A DNA stretch of 34,737 nt from Thiothrix sp. (GTDB lineage: Bacteria > Pseudomonadota > Gammaproteobacteria > Thiotrichales > Thiotrichaceae), in contig JAGRJD010000111.1 in assembly GCA_020442915.1 (NCBI GenBank), forward strand, positions 1 to 34,737, in the 5' to 3' direction. The notes beneath the pieces were generated by a model. It was not told where the DNA came from. It saw only the letters and a list, made by a program, of their open reading frames with translations, and searched no databases. Positions 8,576 to 16,518 of this stretch are shown here, in pieces. Both the position numbers and the translations under genes were made by a program. Each line of letters begins with the position of its first letter. Positions within the stretch are counted from its first letter, which is position 1.

Positions 8576-8917
8576 ATGTTTGAATCAAGCTTTCTGGAAA
8601 TGCTGATGATCGGGATTGTCGCCCTGCTGGTGATTGGTCCTGAACGCCTGCCGGAAATTGCGGCCAAGGCCGGACGCATGGTGGCCAAGGCACGGGCCTT
8701 TATCGCCAATACCCGCCAGGATATTGAGCGTGAGCTGCAGACCGAGGAAATGCGCCGCCTGCTGAACCGGCAGGAAGAGGAAATCCGCGAGCTGCGTGAC
8801 ATCATGCAGCAGGGAACGGACAAGCTGAACCGGGAGGCCCGTTCCGCTGAAAACCTGATGCGCAATACCCTGAAGACCGGCAGCCATGCTGCAAAAACTT
8901 CAGGTGACAAATCCTGA
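8576..8917 (+). CDS. tatB: Sec-independent (Tat) translocase subunit TatB
   Basis: TatB works with TatC to receive twin-arginine signal peptides. The 113-residue protein starts MFESSFLEMLMIGIVALLVI, with the acidic residue early in the membrane helix that is typical of TatB. The GPERLPE hinge and a long charged amphipathic, probably coiled-coil, helix of roughly residues 25-95 follow. Its tail is shorter than in Escherichia coli TatB (171 residues), within the range seen in other proteobacteria. The tatC start is two bases after its stop codon, so translation is probably coupled. Confidence 0.93.
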   Translation: MFESSFLEMLMIGIVALLVIGPERLPEIAAKAGRMVAKARAFIANTRQDIERELQTEEMRRLLNRQEEEIRELRDIMQQGTDKLNREARSAENLMRNTLKTGSHAAKTSGDKS

Positions 8918-8919
8918 CC

Positions 8920-10095
8920 ATGGCCAGTGGAGCAGAAGCAAACGAAGAGCAGGGGTTTCTGTCCCACCTGATTGAGTTGCGCGACCGTCTGTTGCGCATG
9001 GTCATTGCGGTCGGTGCCGCGTTCATCTGCCTGTTTCCCTTTGCCAAGAATTTATACAATATCCTGGCCGACCCCTTGGTCAGCAAGGTTGCGGGGGGGA
9101 TGATCATCACCGGCACGGCAGACCCGTTCCTGGTTCCGCTCAAGCTGGCCCTGCTGGTGGCATTTTTTATTGCCCTGCCTTATGTGCTGTATCAGCTCTG
9201 GGCCTTTGTAGCCCCCGGTCTGTACCGGCATGAGAAGCGTCTGGCGGTCCCGATGCTGGTCTCCAGCGTGCTGCTGTTCTACCTGGGAGCGCTGTTTGCC
9301 TATTTTGTACTGCTGCCGCTGATGTTTACGGTATTGCCATCCTTTGTGCCGGAGGTGGCCACTTATTCTCCCGACATCGGTAGCTATCTGGATTTTGTCA
9401 TGGCCATTTTCATGGCTTTCGGGATCGGTTTTGAAATGCCGATTGCCACCATCCTGCTGATTGCCACCGGTATCACCACGCGTGAAAGTCTGGCCCGCAA
9501 GCGCCCCTATGTGATCGTGATTGCCTTTACGGTCGGCATGCTGCTGACCCCGCCGGATGTACTGTCGCAGATTGTACTGGCGGTGCCCATGTGGCTGCTG
9601 TTCGAGGCCGGGCTGGTGGCCAGCCGCCTGTTTGAAGGTGTGATCGAAAAGTCCCGCAGCGAGCGGGAGACGCGGGAGACGGCAGAGCGGGAAGGGATGG
9701 ACGCCGGATATGACGGCGAGGCCGGTACCGCAGCGGATTTTGCGGTTGCGCCGGAAAGTCCGGCCCCGGCACCCGCACCGAAGGGGCCGGTGGATTTTCT
9801 GGCCCAGGCCACCGCCTCTCACCAGGCAGCACGGCCGGCAGCCGATGCGCCACAGGATACTGCCGTGCAGGAAAGTGATGCCCCTGCCTGGGAAGATGAC
9901 CACTATACTTATGAGGAAATGCCGCTCCAGCATGAGGAGACCGATGCCTACCGCCCCCTGACGGATGCGGAGCTGGAGGCGGAAATGGCCCGAATCGAAG
10001 CCGAAGAGGCCGAGCGTGCCGCCGGGAACAGGCCGACGGATGAAAACGGTGCTGCAGACCCGTCGGACAGGCCGGAGCCGGGCAGGAGCAGCTAG
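8920..10095 (+). CDS. tatC: Sec-independent (Tat) translocase subunit TatC with long acidic C-terminal extension
   Basis: TatC is the six-helix receptor for twin-arginine signal peptides. The first ~240 residues are normal: SHLIELRDRLLR at the start, the PFL-containing loop, YQLWAFVAPGLYRHEKR, FGIGFEMPI and the LTPPD element before the last helix. The gene then continues for about 145 residues with an acidic Ala/Pro/Glu-rich tail, including repeated PAPAP and a Glu-rich helix (ELEAEMARIEAEEAERAA). Typical TatC is 240-270 residues, so this protein (391) is unusually long. The tail would lie in the cytoplasm. It reads continuously with no frameshift. Confidence 0.93.
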   Translation: MASGAEANEEQGFLSHLIELRDRLLRMVIAVGAAFICLFPFAKNLYNILADPLVSKVAGGMIITGTADPFLVPLKLALLVAFFIALPYVLYQLWAFVAPGLYRHEKRLAVPMLVSSVLLFYLGALFAYFVLLPLMFTVLPSFVPEVATYSPDIGSYLDFVMAIFMAFGIGFEMPIATILLIATGITTRESLARKRPYVIVIAFTVGMLLTPPDVLSQIVLAVPMWLLFEAGLVASRLFEGVIEKSRSERETRETAEREGMDAGYDGEAGTAADFAVAPESPAPAPAPKGPVDFLAQATASHQAARPAADAPQDTAVQESDAPAWEDDHYTYEEMPLQHEETDAYRPLTDAELEAEMARIEAEEAERAAGNRPTDENGAADPSDRPEPGRSS

Positions 10096-10136
10096 CCTTC
10101 TTTTGTGTCAACCACCACAGTAATCAGCCAATCATT

Positions 10137-11678
10137 ATGAGCAAGAACATCAACCTGCCGCCGCGCCGCAAGACCCTGCTGATCATTCTTGATGGTTTCG
10201 GGGTCAATCCGAGCAAGCGCTACAATGCGGTACTGGAAGCCGCCACCCCGAACCTGGATGCCTGTTTCGGTGCCAATCCGCACACCACCCTGCAGGCTTC
10301 TGGACGGGCTGTCGGTCTGCCGGACGGACAGATGGGGAATTCCGAGGTCGGGCACATGACCATCGGCTGCGGCCTGATCCTGAAGCAGGACCTGGTGCGC
10401 ATTGACGATGCTGCCGCCGACGGCTCGCTGGCCGGCAATCCGGCTTTGCTGGCCGTGCTGGAAAAGGCACGCAGGGCCGGACGCCCCTTGCACCTGATCG
10501 GTTTGCTGTCCGATGGCGGCGTCCACAGCCACATCAATCACCTGATCGCTTTGCTGCATACCTGTCAGGCGCACGGGGTGACACCGGTCATCCATGCCAT
10601 TACTGACGGACGGGATACCGGTCCCAGGGTTGCCGCCCGGTATGTGAGCCGCATCCAGGACGTGCTCAGGGAAACCGGCGGGCAGATTGCCAGTATCACC
10701 GGGCGCTTTTATGCCATGGACCGTGACCGGCGCTGGGATCGGGTACGGATGGCCTGGGATGCTTACGTGAACGGGGTTGGCAAGGCGGCCCGTGATCCGC
10801 TGGCTGCGCTTGAGGATGCCTATGCCGAGGGTCAGGGCGACGAGTTCATCACCCCGCGCCTGATGCCGGCTGCCGAACGCATGCTGCCGGGTGATCAGGT
10901 GCTGTTTTTCAATTTCCGCAATGACCGCCCGCGGGAGTTGTCCGAAGCGCTGGCGCTGGAAAGCTTCGAGGGTTTTGAGCGTGGCGATGCCGGGTTGGTG
11001 GAGCTGACCACCCTGACCGAATATGACGCTGAATACCCGTTTGCGATCCTGTTTCCACCCGAGCGCCCGGCCACCAATCTGGCCCGCATCATCAGCGAGG
11101 CCGGGTTGAAGCAGTTTCATTGTTCAGAGACGGAAAAGTACGCACATGTGACCTTTTTCTTCAACAGCGGGCGCGAGCAGCCTTATGACGGCGAGGACCG
11201 GCAGGTGATTCCGTCGCCGCCAGTGGAGACTTACGATCTCAAGCCGGAAATGAGTGCGCCGGAGGTGGCTGATACCGTGATCGAAGCCCTCAGCAGCAAT
11301 CAATACGGTTTTGTCGTGGTCAATTTTGCCAATGGTGACATGGTCGGGCATACCGCCGTGCCTGCTGCGGTGATCCAGGCGGTTGAGGCGCTGGATCGTG
11401 AGGTCGGGCGGGTGCTGGAGGTTGCTGTGGCCAATGATTATTCGGTACTGCTGACCGCCGATCATGGCAACTGTGATGAGTACAGGGACCCCCTGACCGG
11501 TGAGCCCAATCCCCAGCATACGGTTTATCCGGTACCCTGTCTGGTCATGGATCAGCAGCAGTGGCGACTGTCTACCGGGGGCGGACTGAGCAATATTGCA
11601 CCTACGGTCCTGCAGCTCATGGGGCTGCCCAGGCCGGAGGGCATGTCCGGCAGCAGCCTGTTGCTGGAGGCGCTCTGA
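10137..11678 (+). CDS. gpmI: 2,3-bisphosphoglycerate-independent phosphoglycerate mutase
   Basis: This enzyme interconverts 3- and 2-phosphoglycerate in glycolysis and gluconeogenesis, using two Mn ions and a phosphoserine intermediate. The 513 residues match the family length. LIILDGFG (D19) provides a metal ligand and GNSEVGHMTIG contains the nucleophilic serine (S69). Later HSHINHL, DGRDTGP, FFNFRNDR, EKYAHVTFFFNSG, ANGDMVGHT and LLTADHGN supply the remaining substrate and metal residues. It starts at the ATG at 10137, 41 bases after tatC, on the same strand. It may have its own promoter, but I see no clear hexamers. Confidence 0.95.
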   Translation: MSKNINLPPRRKTLLIILDGFGVNPSKRYNAVLEAATPNLDACFGANPHTTLQASGRAVGLPDGQMGNSEVGHMTIGCGLILKQDLVRIDDAAADGSLAGNPALLAVLEKARRAGRPLHLIGLLSDGGVHSHINHLIALLHTCQAHGVTPVIHAITDGRDTGPRVAARYVSRIQDVLRETGGQIASITGRFYAMDRDRRWDRVRMAWDAYVNGVGKAARDPLAALEDAYAEGQGDEFITPRLMPAAERMLPGDQVLFFNFRNDRPRELSEALALESFEGFERGDAGLVELTTLTEYDAEYPFAILFPPERPATNLARIISEAGLKQFHCSETEKYAHVTFFFNSGREQPYDGEDRQVIPSPPVETYDLKPEMSAPEVADTVIEALSSNQYGFVVVNFANGDMVGHTAVPAAVIQAVEALDREVGRVLEVAVANDYSVLLTADHGNCDEYRDPLTGEPNPQHTVYPVPCLVMDQQQWRLSTGGGLSNIAPTVLQLMGLPRPEGMSGSSLLLEAL

Positions 11679-11737
11679 CGCGGGCAGGGTTCGGAAAAAG
11701 GCCATGCGTTTGTTCTGTGCGGGGGCCTGACTTTCGC

Positions 11738-11743
11738 TATAAT
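11738..11743 (+). promoter_or_regulatory. Candidate -10 box of rph-rdgB-plsC
   Basis: A perfect TATAAT in the context TCGCTATAATCG lies 32 bases upstream of the rph start, in the gap after gpmI. The -35 region is poor at standard spacing. The position fits a promoter for the rph operon. Confidence 0.45.
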
Positions 11744-11775
11744 CGAATGTTTGTATCCTGAATAAAGGAGTGTTG

Positions 11776-12492
11776 ATGAGGCCCAGTGGACGACATGCAG
11801 ACCAGATGCGACCGGTCCGGTTTACCCGCCATTATACCCGCCATGCCGAAGGGTCGGTGCTGGTGGAGTTTGGTGAAACCCGGGTGTTGTGTACCGCCAG
11901 CCTTGAGGACCGTCCCCCGCCTTTTCTGAAGGGCAAGGGACAGGGCTGGGTCACTGCCGAGTATGGCATGTTGCCGCGCTCCACCAACAGCCGCATGCCG
12001 CGCGAGGCTGCCCGGGGCAAACAGGGGGGGCGTACCATGGAGATCCAGCGCCTGATCGGGCGCTCCCTGCGTGCGGTGGTTGATCTGGAGGCGCTGGGCG
12101 AGCGCCAGATAACCCTGGACTGTGACGTGCTGCAGGCGGATGGCGGCACCCGGACCGCAGCCATCAGCGGCTCCTACGTGGCTTTGCATGATGCCGTGCG
12201 TGTGTTGCTGGAGCGGCGACTGATCAGCCGCAATCCGATCCATGGTCAGGTCGGTTCGGTGTCGGTGGGTATTGTTGCCGGGGTGCCGGTACTGGACCTG
12301 GATTACCAGGAGGATTCCGGTGCGGAAACCGATATGAACGTGGTCATGAACGAGGCCGGCCAGTTTATTGAGATTCAGGGCACTGCGGAGGGGCATGCCT
12401 TTCGTCGTGAGGAACTGGACCACCTGCTGGCGCTGGCTTGCAAAGGGATTGCAGAAATTCTGGCTGAGCAGTCCCGAGTGCTGGGATTATGA
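11776..12492 (+). CDS. rph: Ribonuclease PH
   Basis: RNase PH trims tRNA 3' ends by phosphorolysis. The protein starts [16 protein letters not shown] and contains [30 protein letters not shown], the [19 protein letters not shown] phosphate-binding stretch, [18 protein letters not shown] and LDLDYQEDS. All are standard for the family. I use the ATG at 11776 (238 residues) because AAGGAG at 11765-11770 is correctly spaced for it; GTG at 11770 overlaps that site. The stop overlaps the rdgB start (ATGA), which indicates translational coupling. Confidence 0.95.
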   Translation: MRPSGRHADQMRPVRFTRHYTRHAEGSVLVEFGETRVLCTASLEDRPPPFLKGKGQGWVTAEYGMLPRSTNSRMPREAARGKQGGRTMEIQRLIGRSLRAVVDLEALGERQITLDCDVLQADGGTRTAAISGSYVALHDAVRVLLERRLISRNPIHGQVGSVSVGIVAGVPVLDLDYQEDSGAETDMNVVMNEAGQFIEIQGTAEGHAFRREELDHLLALACKGIAEILAEQSRVLGL

Positions 12493-13106
12493 ATCCTGCC
12501 AGTTTACCGCCCGAAATGGTGCTGGCCAGCAGTAATCCGGGCAAACTGGCTGAGTTTGCCCGCCTGTTGCAGGGGTCGGGTCTGGGTACGGCGCTGCTGT
12601 CCCAAGGCAGTCTGGGCATCGGGGATGCCGATGAAACCGGTCTCAGTTTCGTGGAGAATGCGATCATCAAGGCCCGGCATGCCGCGAAACAGTCGGGTCT
12701 GCCGGCGCTGGCGGATGATTCCGGGCTGATGGTGGATGCGCTGCATGGTGCGCCGGGGGTGTATTCGGCCCGCTTTGCCGGTCCTGAAGCGGACGCTGCT
12801 GCCAATAATGCCTTGCTGCTGTGGAAGCTGCAGGAGGTGCCGGAGCCGGCGCGGACAGCCTGTTTCCGCTGCTGCATCGTGTATGTCCGGCGTCATGATG
12901 ATCCGCTGCCGCTGATTGCTGAAGCGGGCTGGTGTGGCACGATTCTGGAGGAGCCGACAGGGGGGCAGGGCTTTGGTTATGACCCGCTGTTCTGGGTGCC
13001 GGACCATGGTTGCAGTGCGGCACAGCTGGAAATGGCCGAAAAGAATCGTATCAGTCATCGTGGTCAGGCGATGGCCAGAATGGCGCAGTTGCTGATGCAG
13101 CTGTGA
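12489..13106 (+). CDS. rdgB: dITP/XTP pyrophosphatase (Ham1 family)
   Basis: This house-cleaning enzyme hydrolyses dITP, ITP and XTP to monophosphates, keeping deaminated purines out of nucleic acid. The 205-residue protein contains [37 protein letters not shown] with the catalytic acidic residues, [11 protein letters not shown] and [10 protein letters not shown]. All are Ham1 signatures. The ATG lies in a four-base overlap with the rph stop, and rph-rdgB is a common pair. A plsC-like gene follows after 19 bases. Confidence 0.95.
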   Translation: MNPASLPPEMVLASSNPGKLAEFARLLQGSGLGTALLSQGSLGIGDADETGLSFVENAIIKARHAAKQSGLPALADDSGLMVDALHGAPGVYSARFAGPEADAAANNALLLWKLQEVPEPARTACFRCCIVYVRRHDDPLPLIAEAGWCGTILEEPTGGQGFGYDPLFWVPDHGCSAAQLEMAEKNRISHRGQAMARMAQLLMQL

Positions 13107-13125
13107 TGTTGTCAGGGGGTGTCTT

Positions 13126-13848
13126 ATGTTACCGGTTTTGAGGGCGGTGGCTTACTGGCTGGGCTGGGTTTTAAGCACCATCGGCTACAGCCTGATATTT
13201 CCGTTGCTGTTTTTTCTGCCCTACCGGACCCGCTACCCCATTCTGATGAGCTGGGCCAGGTTCAATATCTGGTGGCTCGGGGTGACTTGCGGGGTCCGTT
13301 ACCGTGTTCTGGGGCGGGATAACATTCCACGGGACCAGTCCGCGATCGTGATGTCCAATCATCAGTCAACCTGGGAAACCATGCTGTTGCCGCAGCTGTT
13401 TCCGCCCCTGACCTGGGTACTCAAGCGTGAGCTTCTGCGTATTCCCTTGTTCGGCTGGGGGTTGCAGCTGATCAGGCCCATTGCCATTGACCGCAAGGCC
13501 GGGCGGCTGGCGGTGGATCAGGTCAAGCAGCAGGGCAGGGAGCGTCTGGATGAGGGTATCTGGATTATTGTGTTTCCGGAGGGGACGCGGGTGAAACCGG
13601 GGGTATCGGTGCGCTACAAGCTCGGTGGAGCGGTGCTGGCAACTTTTGCCGGCTGTCCGGTGGTGCCGGTGGCACACAATGCCGGTGCCAGCTGGCCACG
13701 CCATGCCTTTGTTAAACGTCCCGGTACCATCACCGTGAGTATCGGCAAACCGATCTGGCCGGATGGCAGAACACCTGAAGCGCTGATGGAGCAGGTACAG
13801 AGCTGGATTGAGCAGGAGCAGACCAGGCTGGTGTTTGAGCCGGCCTGA
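13126..13848 (+). CDS. plsC: 1-acyl-sn-glycerol-3-phosphate acyltransferase (PlsC family)
   Basis: This 240-residue inner-membrane enzyme would acylate lysophosphatidic acid to phosphatidic acid. An N-terminal hydrophobic region (about residues 5-28) is followed by the acyltransferase blocks: SNHQSTWET (motif I, with Glu in place of the more usual Asp of HX4D), KRELLRIPLFGWG, PIAIDRK, FPEGTR (motif III) and CPVVPVAHN (motif IV). The Glu variant also occurs in some proteobacterial PlsC proteins, so activity is expected. It is the last gene of rph-rdgB-plsC and is followed by a strong stem-loop shared with the convergent outer-membrane gene. Confidence 0.87.
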   Translation: MLPVLRAVAYWLGWVLSTIGYSLIFPLLFFLPYRTRYPILMSWARFNIWWLGVTCGVRYRVLGRDNIPRDQSAIVMSNHQSTWETMLLPQLFPPLTWVLKRELLRIPLFGWGLQLIRPIAIDRKAGRLAVDQVKQQGRERLDEGIWIIVFPEGTRVKPGVSVRYKLGGAVLATFAGCPVVPVAHNAGASWPRHAFVKRPGTITVSIGKPIWPDGRTPEALMEQVQSWIEQEQTRLVFEPA

Positions 13849-13864
13849 TCATCCTGCTTCGGTA

Positions 13865-13892
13865 AACCGGCTGATTATCCTGTCAGCCGGTT
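13865..13892. terminator. Bidirectional stem-loop between plsC and the outer-membrane gene
   Basis: AACCGGCTGA at 13865-13874 and TCAGCCGGTT at 13883-13892 form a perfect ten-base-pair stem with an eight-base loop. It lies in the 63-base gap between two convergent genes. There is no strong U-run on either side, so it is a terminator by position and structure. Confidence 0.65.
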
Positions 13893-13911
13893 GCCCTGAG
13901 CCAAAACCCTG

Positions 13912-14604
13912 TCAATAGAAATAATAGTTTACACCGGCAGAGAGTACATCGACATCCGTGCTCAGGGTATTGAGCTTGGTATTGCCGCTGTCGTCATAGC
14001 CCAGCAGCTGGTCTTTTTCACCGGCATTGAAGTAGCGATCCCAACCGGCCCGCAGGGTGATGTTGTGGTTCATTTCATACTCGATACCGGCGCCGACCAT
14101 GGGATCAACCCCGCTTTTGCTGACTCGTTGTTCGTTTACAACATTACCGCCATCATAATCAGTTTCTACCATTTTGGCTTTGCTTTTCCAGCGGTAGACA
14201 CCGGCCTTGCCATAGACGGACATCGGGGAGCTCTGGCCCAGACGCTTGCGGGCCACGCCATTGAGGGTGACGGCGGTGGTGTCCTGCTTGATCCTGACCG
14301 GGTCGGTATAATGGTAGTCTGCCGTGGTCCCCAGATCGGCATAGCCCAGTTCCACGGAAAGGCCTTCAGTGAACTGGAAGCCGCCGTAGATGTGGCCGAC
14401 CGTGCTGCTGTCTTCAATATTGCAGTCCACGTTGTAGGAAGCGGCATTTTCGCAGGTTCCCTTGCTGTCGTAATTGCCTTCATCACCATGGGTTTTGCTG
14501 GCACCGATGGTTCCGCCGAGGTAGAACGGTGAGGCACCACCGGCATACAGCGAGCCGGACACCAGGCAGGCGATAAGCGGGAGCGCAATCTGGTAAGTTT
14601 TCAT
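13912..14604 (-). CDS. Small outer-membrane beta-barrel protein
   Basis: The 230-residue protein has a clear Sec signal peptide with probable cleavage after SGSLYA (about residue 22). The mature part alternates short amphipathic strands: FYLGGTIGASK, GHIYGGFQFTEGLSVELGYADLG, ALTLNGVA-like stretches, SVYGKAGVYRWKSKAK, VGAGIEYEMNHNITLRAGWDRYF, and the end VLSAGVNYYFY with a terminal aromatic residue recognised by the BAM machinery. This is the OmpA-N/OmpX-like eight-stranded barrel pattern (OmpA-like transmembrane family). There is no OmpA peptidoglycan-binding domain. Two cysteines in a predicted surface loop (near residues 51 and 61) could form a disulfide. It is a single gene, convergent with plsC. 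Its exact role is unknown. Confidence 0.8.
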   Translation of the reverse strand: MKTYQIALPLIACLVSGSLYAGGASPFYLGGTIGASKTHGDEGNYDSKGTCENAASYNVDCNIEDSSTVGHIYGGFQFTEGLSVELGYADLGTTADYHYTDPVRIKQDTTAVTLNGVARKRLGQSSPMSVYGKAGVYRWKSKAKMVETDYDGGNVVNEQRVSKSGVDPMVGAGIEYEMNHNITLRAGWDRYFNAGEKDQLLGYDDSGNTKLNTLSTDVDVLSAGVNYYFY

Positions 14605-14843
14605 GTTGTTTGTTCCTAGTGGATGAAATAAATTTCCCTGCTTAATAGTGGGTTCAGCAAGGCCGGTTTGCTGTGTCAGGCAGGATAAGCGGAAGTGAAA
14701 TCGAGACGGGCGTGAGAGGGTATTAACGGGGGTAATATGAGGGCGGGCACTGATGGTATATCAATGGCGGCCCCCTGTTTGATTTGGTGATCGTTTGTTT
14801 ACTGGTTTTGTTTTTATTGACTGGTTAGCTGTCGGGCTGCCTG

Positions 14844-15443
14844 TCAGCCGGGTCGGGTGGCCTGCATTGCCGGGCGCTCCCGGAACTGCCTGTACCAGTC
14901 GGTCAGGCGCGGGCAGCCGGCATCCTGCAGAAGCGGTGGCAGCCGGAAATCCAGGTAGCCGATGGCAGCCCCCAGAGCCAGATGTGCCAGCGTGAGCCCG
15001 TCACCCGGTGTATCCATCCGGGGTTCCATGTATTGCAGCGTACGGGTGATTTCGTCGGCCCAGCGCTGCATGGCTGCTGGTGAGCGCTCCGACTCCGGAC
15101 GGCTGCGCTGTTCCATGGCCAGATTGTAGGCCGCGTCGGTCATGCCATCGGCCAGTGCCTCCCAGCGCAACACTTCCCACTGATACCAGCCGGCAGGTGG
15201 AATCAGGGCGGGAGTCGTCAGGCTGTCGAGATAACGGCAGATGAGCGGGCTGTCAAACAGGGCTTCGCCATTATCCAGCAGCAGGGCGGGCACCTTGCCG
15301 AGCGGATTGGCAGCCAGCAGTGCCGGTGTGGGCCGGCTGACATCCACCGGCACGGTTTCGATACCGGCGTCCAGCCCTTTTTCGAGAGCGAGCATCCGGA
15401 CCTTGCGGGCATAGGGTGAAGTCGGGGCATAGAACAGTTTCAC
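14844..15443 (-). CDS. Glutathione S-transferase family protein
   Basis: The 199-residue protein has a thioredoxin-fold N-terminal domain starting MKLFYAPTSPYARKVRMLAL, with a serine in the catalytic position (SPYARK). The cis-proline block LGKVPALLLDNGEALFDSPLI contains the glutathione-binding DS pair. The alpha-helical C-terminal domain has the LTLAHLALGAAIGYLDFR motif. It resembles short YibF-like glutathione transferases. The substrate is unknown. Its start overlaps the purU stop by four bases, so purU and this gene form one transcriptional unit. Translation is probably coupled. Confidence 0.87.
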   Translation of the reverse strand: MKLFYAPTSPYARKVRMLALEKGLDAGIETVPVDVSRPTPALLAANPLGKVPALLLDNGEALFDSPLICRYLDSLTTPALIPPAGWYQWEVLRWEALADGMTDAAYNLAMEQRSRPESERSPAAMQRWADEITRTLQYMEPRMDTPGDGLTLAHLALGAAIGYLDFRLPPLLQDAGCPRLTDWYRQFRERPAMQATRPG

Positions 15444-16309
15444 CGGAACACCACCGTCTTGTTGCCATCCAGGAACACGCGATGCTCGACATGCAGCTGC
15501 ACAGCCCGTGCGAGGGCGATGGTTTCGGTATCGCGCCCGACCGCTGTCAGCGCCTCCGGGCCGTAGGTGTGGTCCACCTGCTGCACGGACTGTTCGATGA
15601 TCGGGCCTTCATCGAGATCGGCGGTGACATAATGTGCCGTGGCACCAATCAGCTTCACGCCACGCTCGTAAGCCTGATGGTAGGGGCGTGCACCCTTGAA
15701 GCCGGGCAGGAAGGAGTGATGGATGTTGATGGCCCGGCCCTGCAGTGCCCGACAGAGTTCATCGGACAGAATCTGCATGTAACGGGCGAGAACCACCAGC
15801 TCGGTACCGGTTTCCTCCACCACCTTCAAGAGTGCCTGTTCCTGCTGCTGCTTGGTGTCGGGCCGGACCGGCAGGTAGATGAAGCGGATACCCTCGCGCT
15901 CGGCCATCGGGCGCAGATCCAGGTGGTTGGAGACCACGGCGGTGATTTCCAGCGGTAGTTCCCCCTTGCGATGGCGGTACAGCAGATCATCCAGGCAGTG
16001 ATCGAACCGGCTGACCATGAGCAGTACCTTCATGGGGCGTTGGGTATCATGAAAGCCGAAACTCATCCCGAAACGCTCGGCGATGACCGGAAACCCGGCT
16101 TCCAGACTGGCGATGTCATGCTGGCCGGCCCGGATCTGGGCCACGGTGCGCATGAAAAACAGGCCCTGCTGCTGGTCATCGAACTGTGACAGTTCGCTGA
16201 TGTAGCAGCCGCGTTCGGCCAGAAAGGCGGTGACTGCCGCGATGACACCGGAAGTGGCCCGGCAACTGGCCTTGAGGACGAATTGCGGATAATTGTCGTT
16301 GGCTGGCAT
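15440..16309 (-). CDS. purU: Formyltetrahydrofolate deformylase
   Basis: PurU hydrolyses 10-formyl-tetrahydrofolate to formate and tetrahydrofolate, balancing one-carbon pools and feeding formate to purine synthesis. The 289 residues start with an ACT regulatory domain (FVLKASCRATSGVIAAVTAFL, residues about 9-90). A formyltransferase-fold catalytic domain follows: RMSFGFHDTQRPMKV-like hinge, LARYMQILSDEL, INIHHSFLPGFKGARPYHQA with the catalytic His, and GATAHYVTADLDEGPIIEQ with the catalytic Asp. An AAAGGAA site precedes the ATG. The gene is divergent from typA. Confidence 0.93.
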   Translation of the reverse strand: MPANDNYPQFVLKASCRATSGVIAAVTAFLAERGCYISELSQFDDQQQGLFFMRTVAQIRAGQHDIASLEAGFPVIAERFGMSFGFHDTQRPMKVLLMVSRFDHCLDDLLYRHRKGELPLEITAVVSNHLDLRPMAEREGIRFIYLPVRPDTKQQQEQALLKVVEETGTELVVLARYMQILSDELCRALQGRAINIHHSFLPGFKGARPYHQAYERGVKLIGATAHYVTADLDEGPIIEQSVQQVDHTYGPEALTAVGRDTETIALARAVQLHVEHRVFLDGNKTVVFR

Positions 16310-16481
16310 GTGATTGCAGATTCCTTTAAACGGGATACGGGATCAGCATCAGAGTATCCGCAAGCACGTTGTGGGTGTCCAGCTTTCAGGGCGACCAGGG
16401 CCGTGAATTATGCAGTCGTCCGGAAAAACAGCATCCGGGACCGGTCGCAAGAAGGGTCTTATTAATTTCATGCAGGACGGG

Positions 16482-16487
16482 TATAAT
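16482..16487 (+). promoter_or_regulatory. Candidate -10 box of typA
   Basis: TATAAT at 16482-16487 lies 32 bases before the GTG start of typA in the purU/typA divergent gap. The upstream CTTATT-like hexamer is a weak -35. The context GGGTATAATCC resembles the -10 boxes before hisE and rph. Confidence 0.45.
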
Positions 16488-16518
16488 CCGCATCCATTTT
16501 CAGTCAGAGTACAGACCA

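Noticed and set aside
14795-14995. Small plus-strand frame downstream of the outer-membrane gene promoter region
   Set aside because: Most of it overlaps the 3' end of the glutathione transferase gene in antisense and has shadow-type composition.
16369-16518. Longer N-terminus of TypA from 16369
   Set aside because: It would include the TATAAT box and non-conserved sequence; TypA proteins begin just before the HVDHGKTT loop, matching the GTG at 16519.
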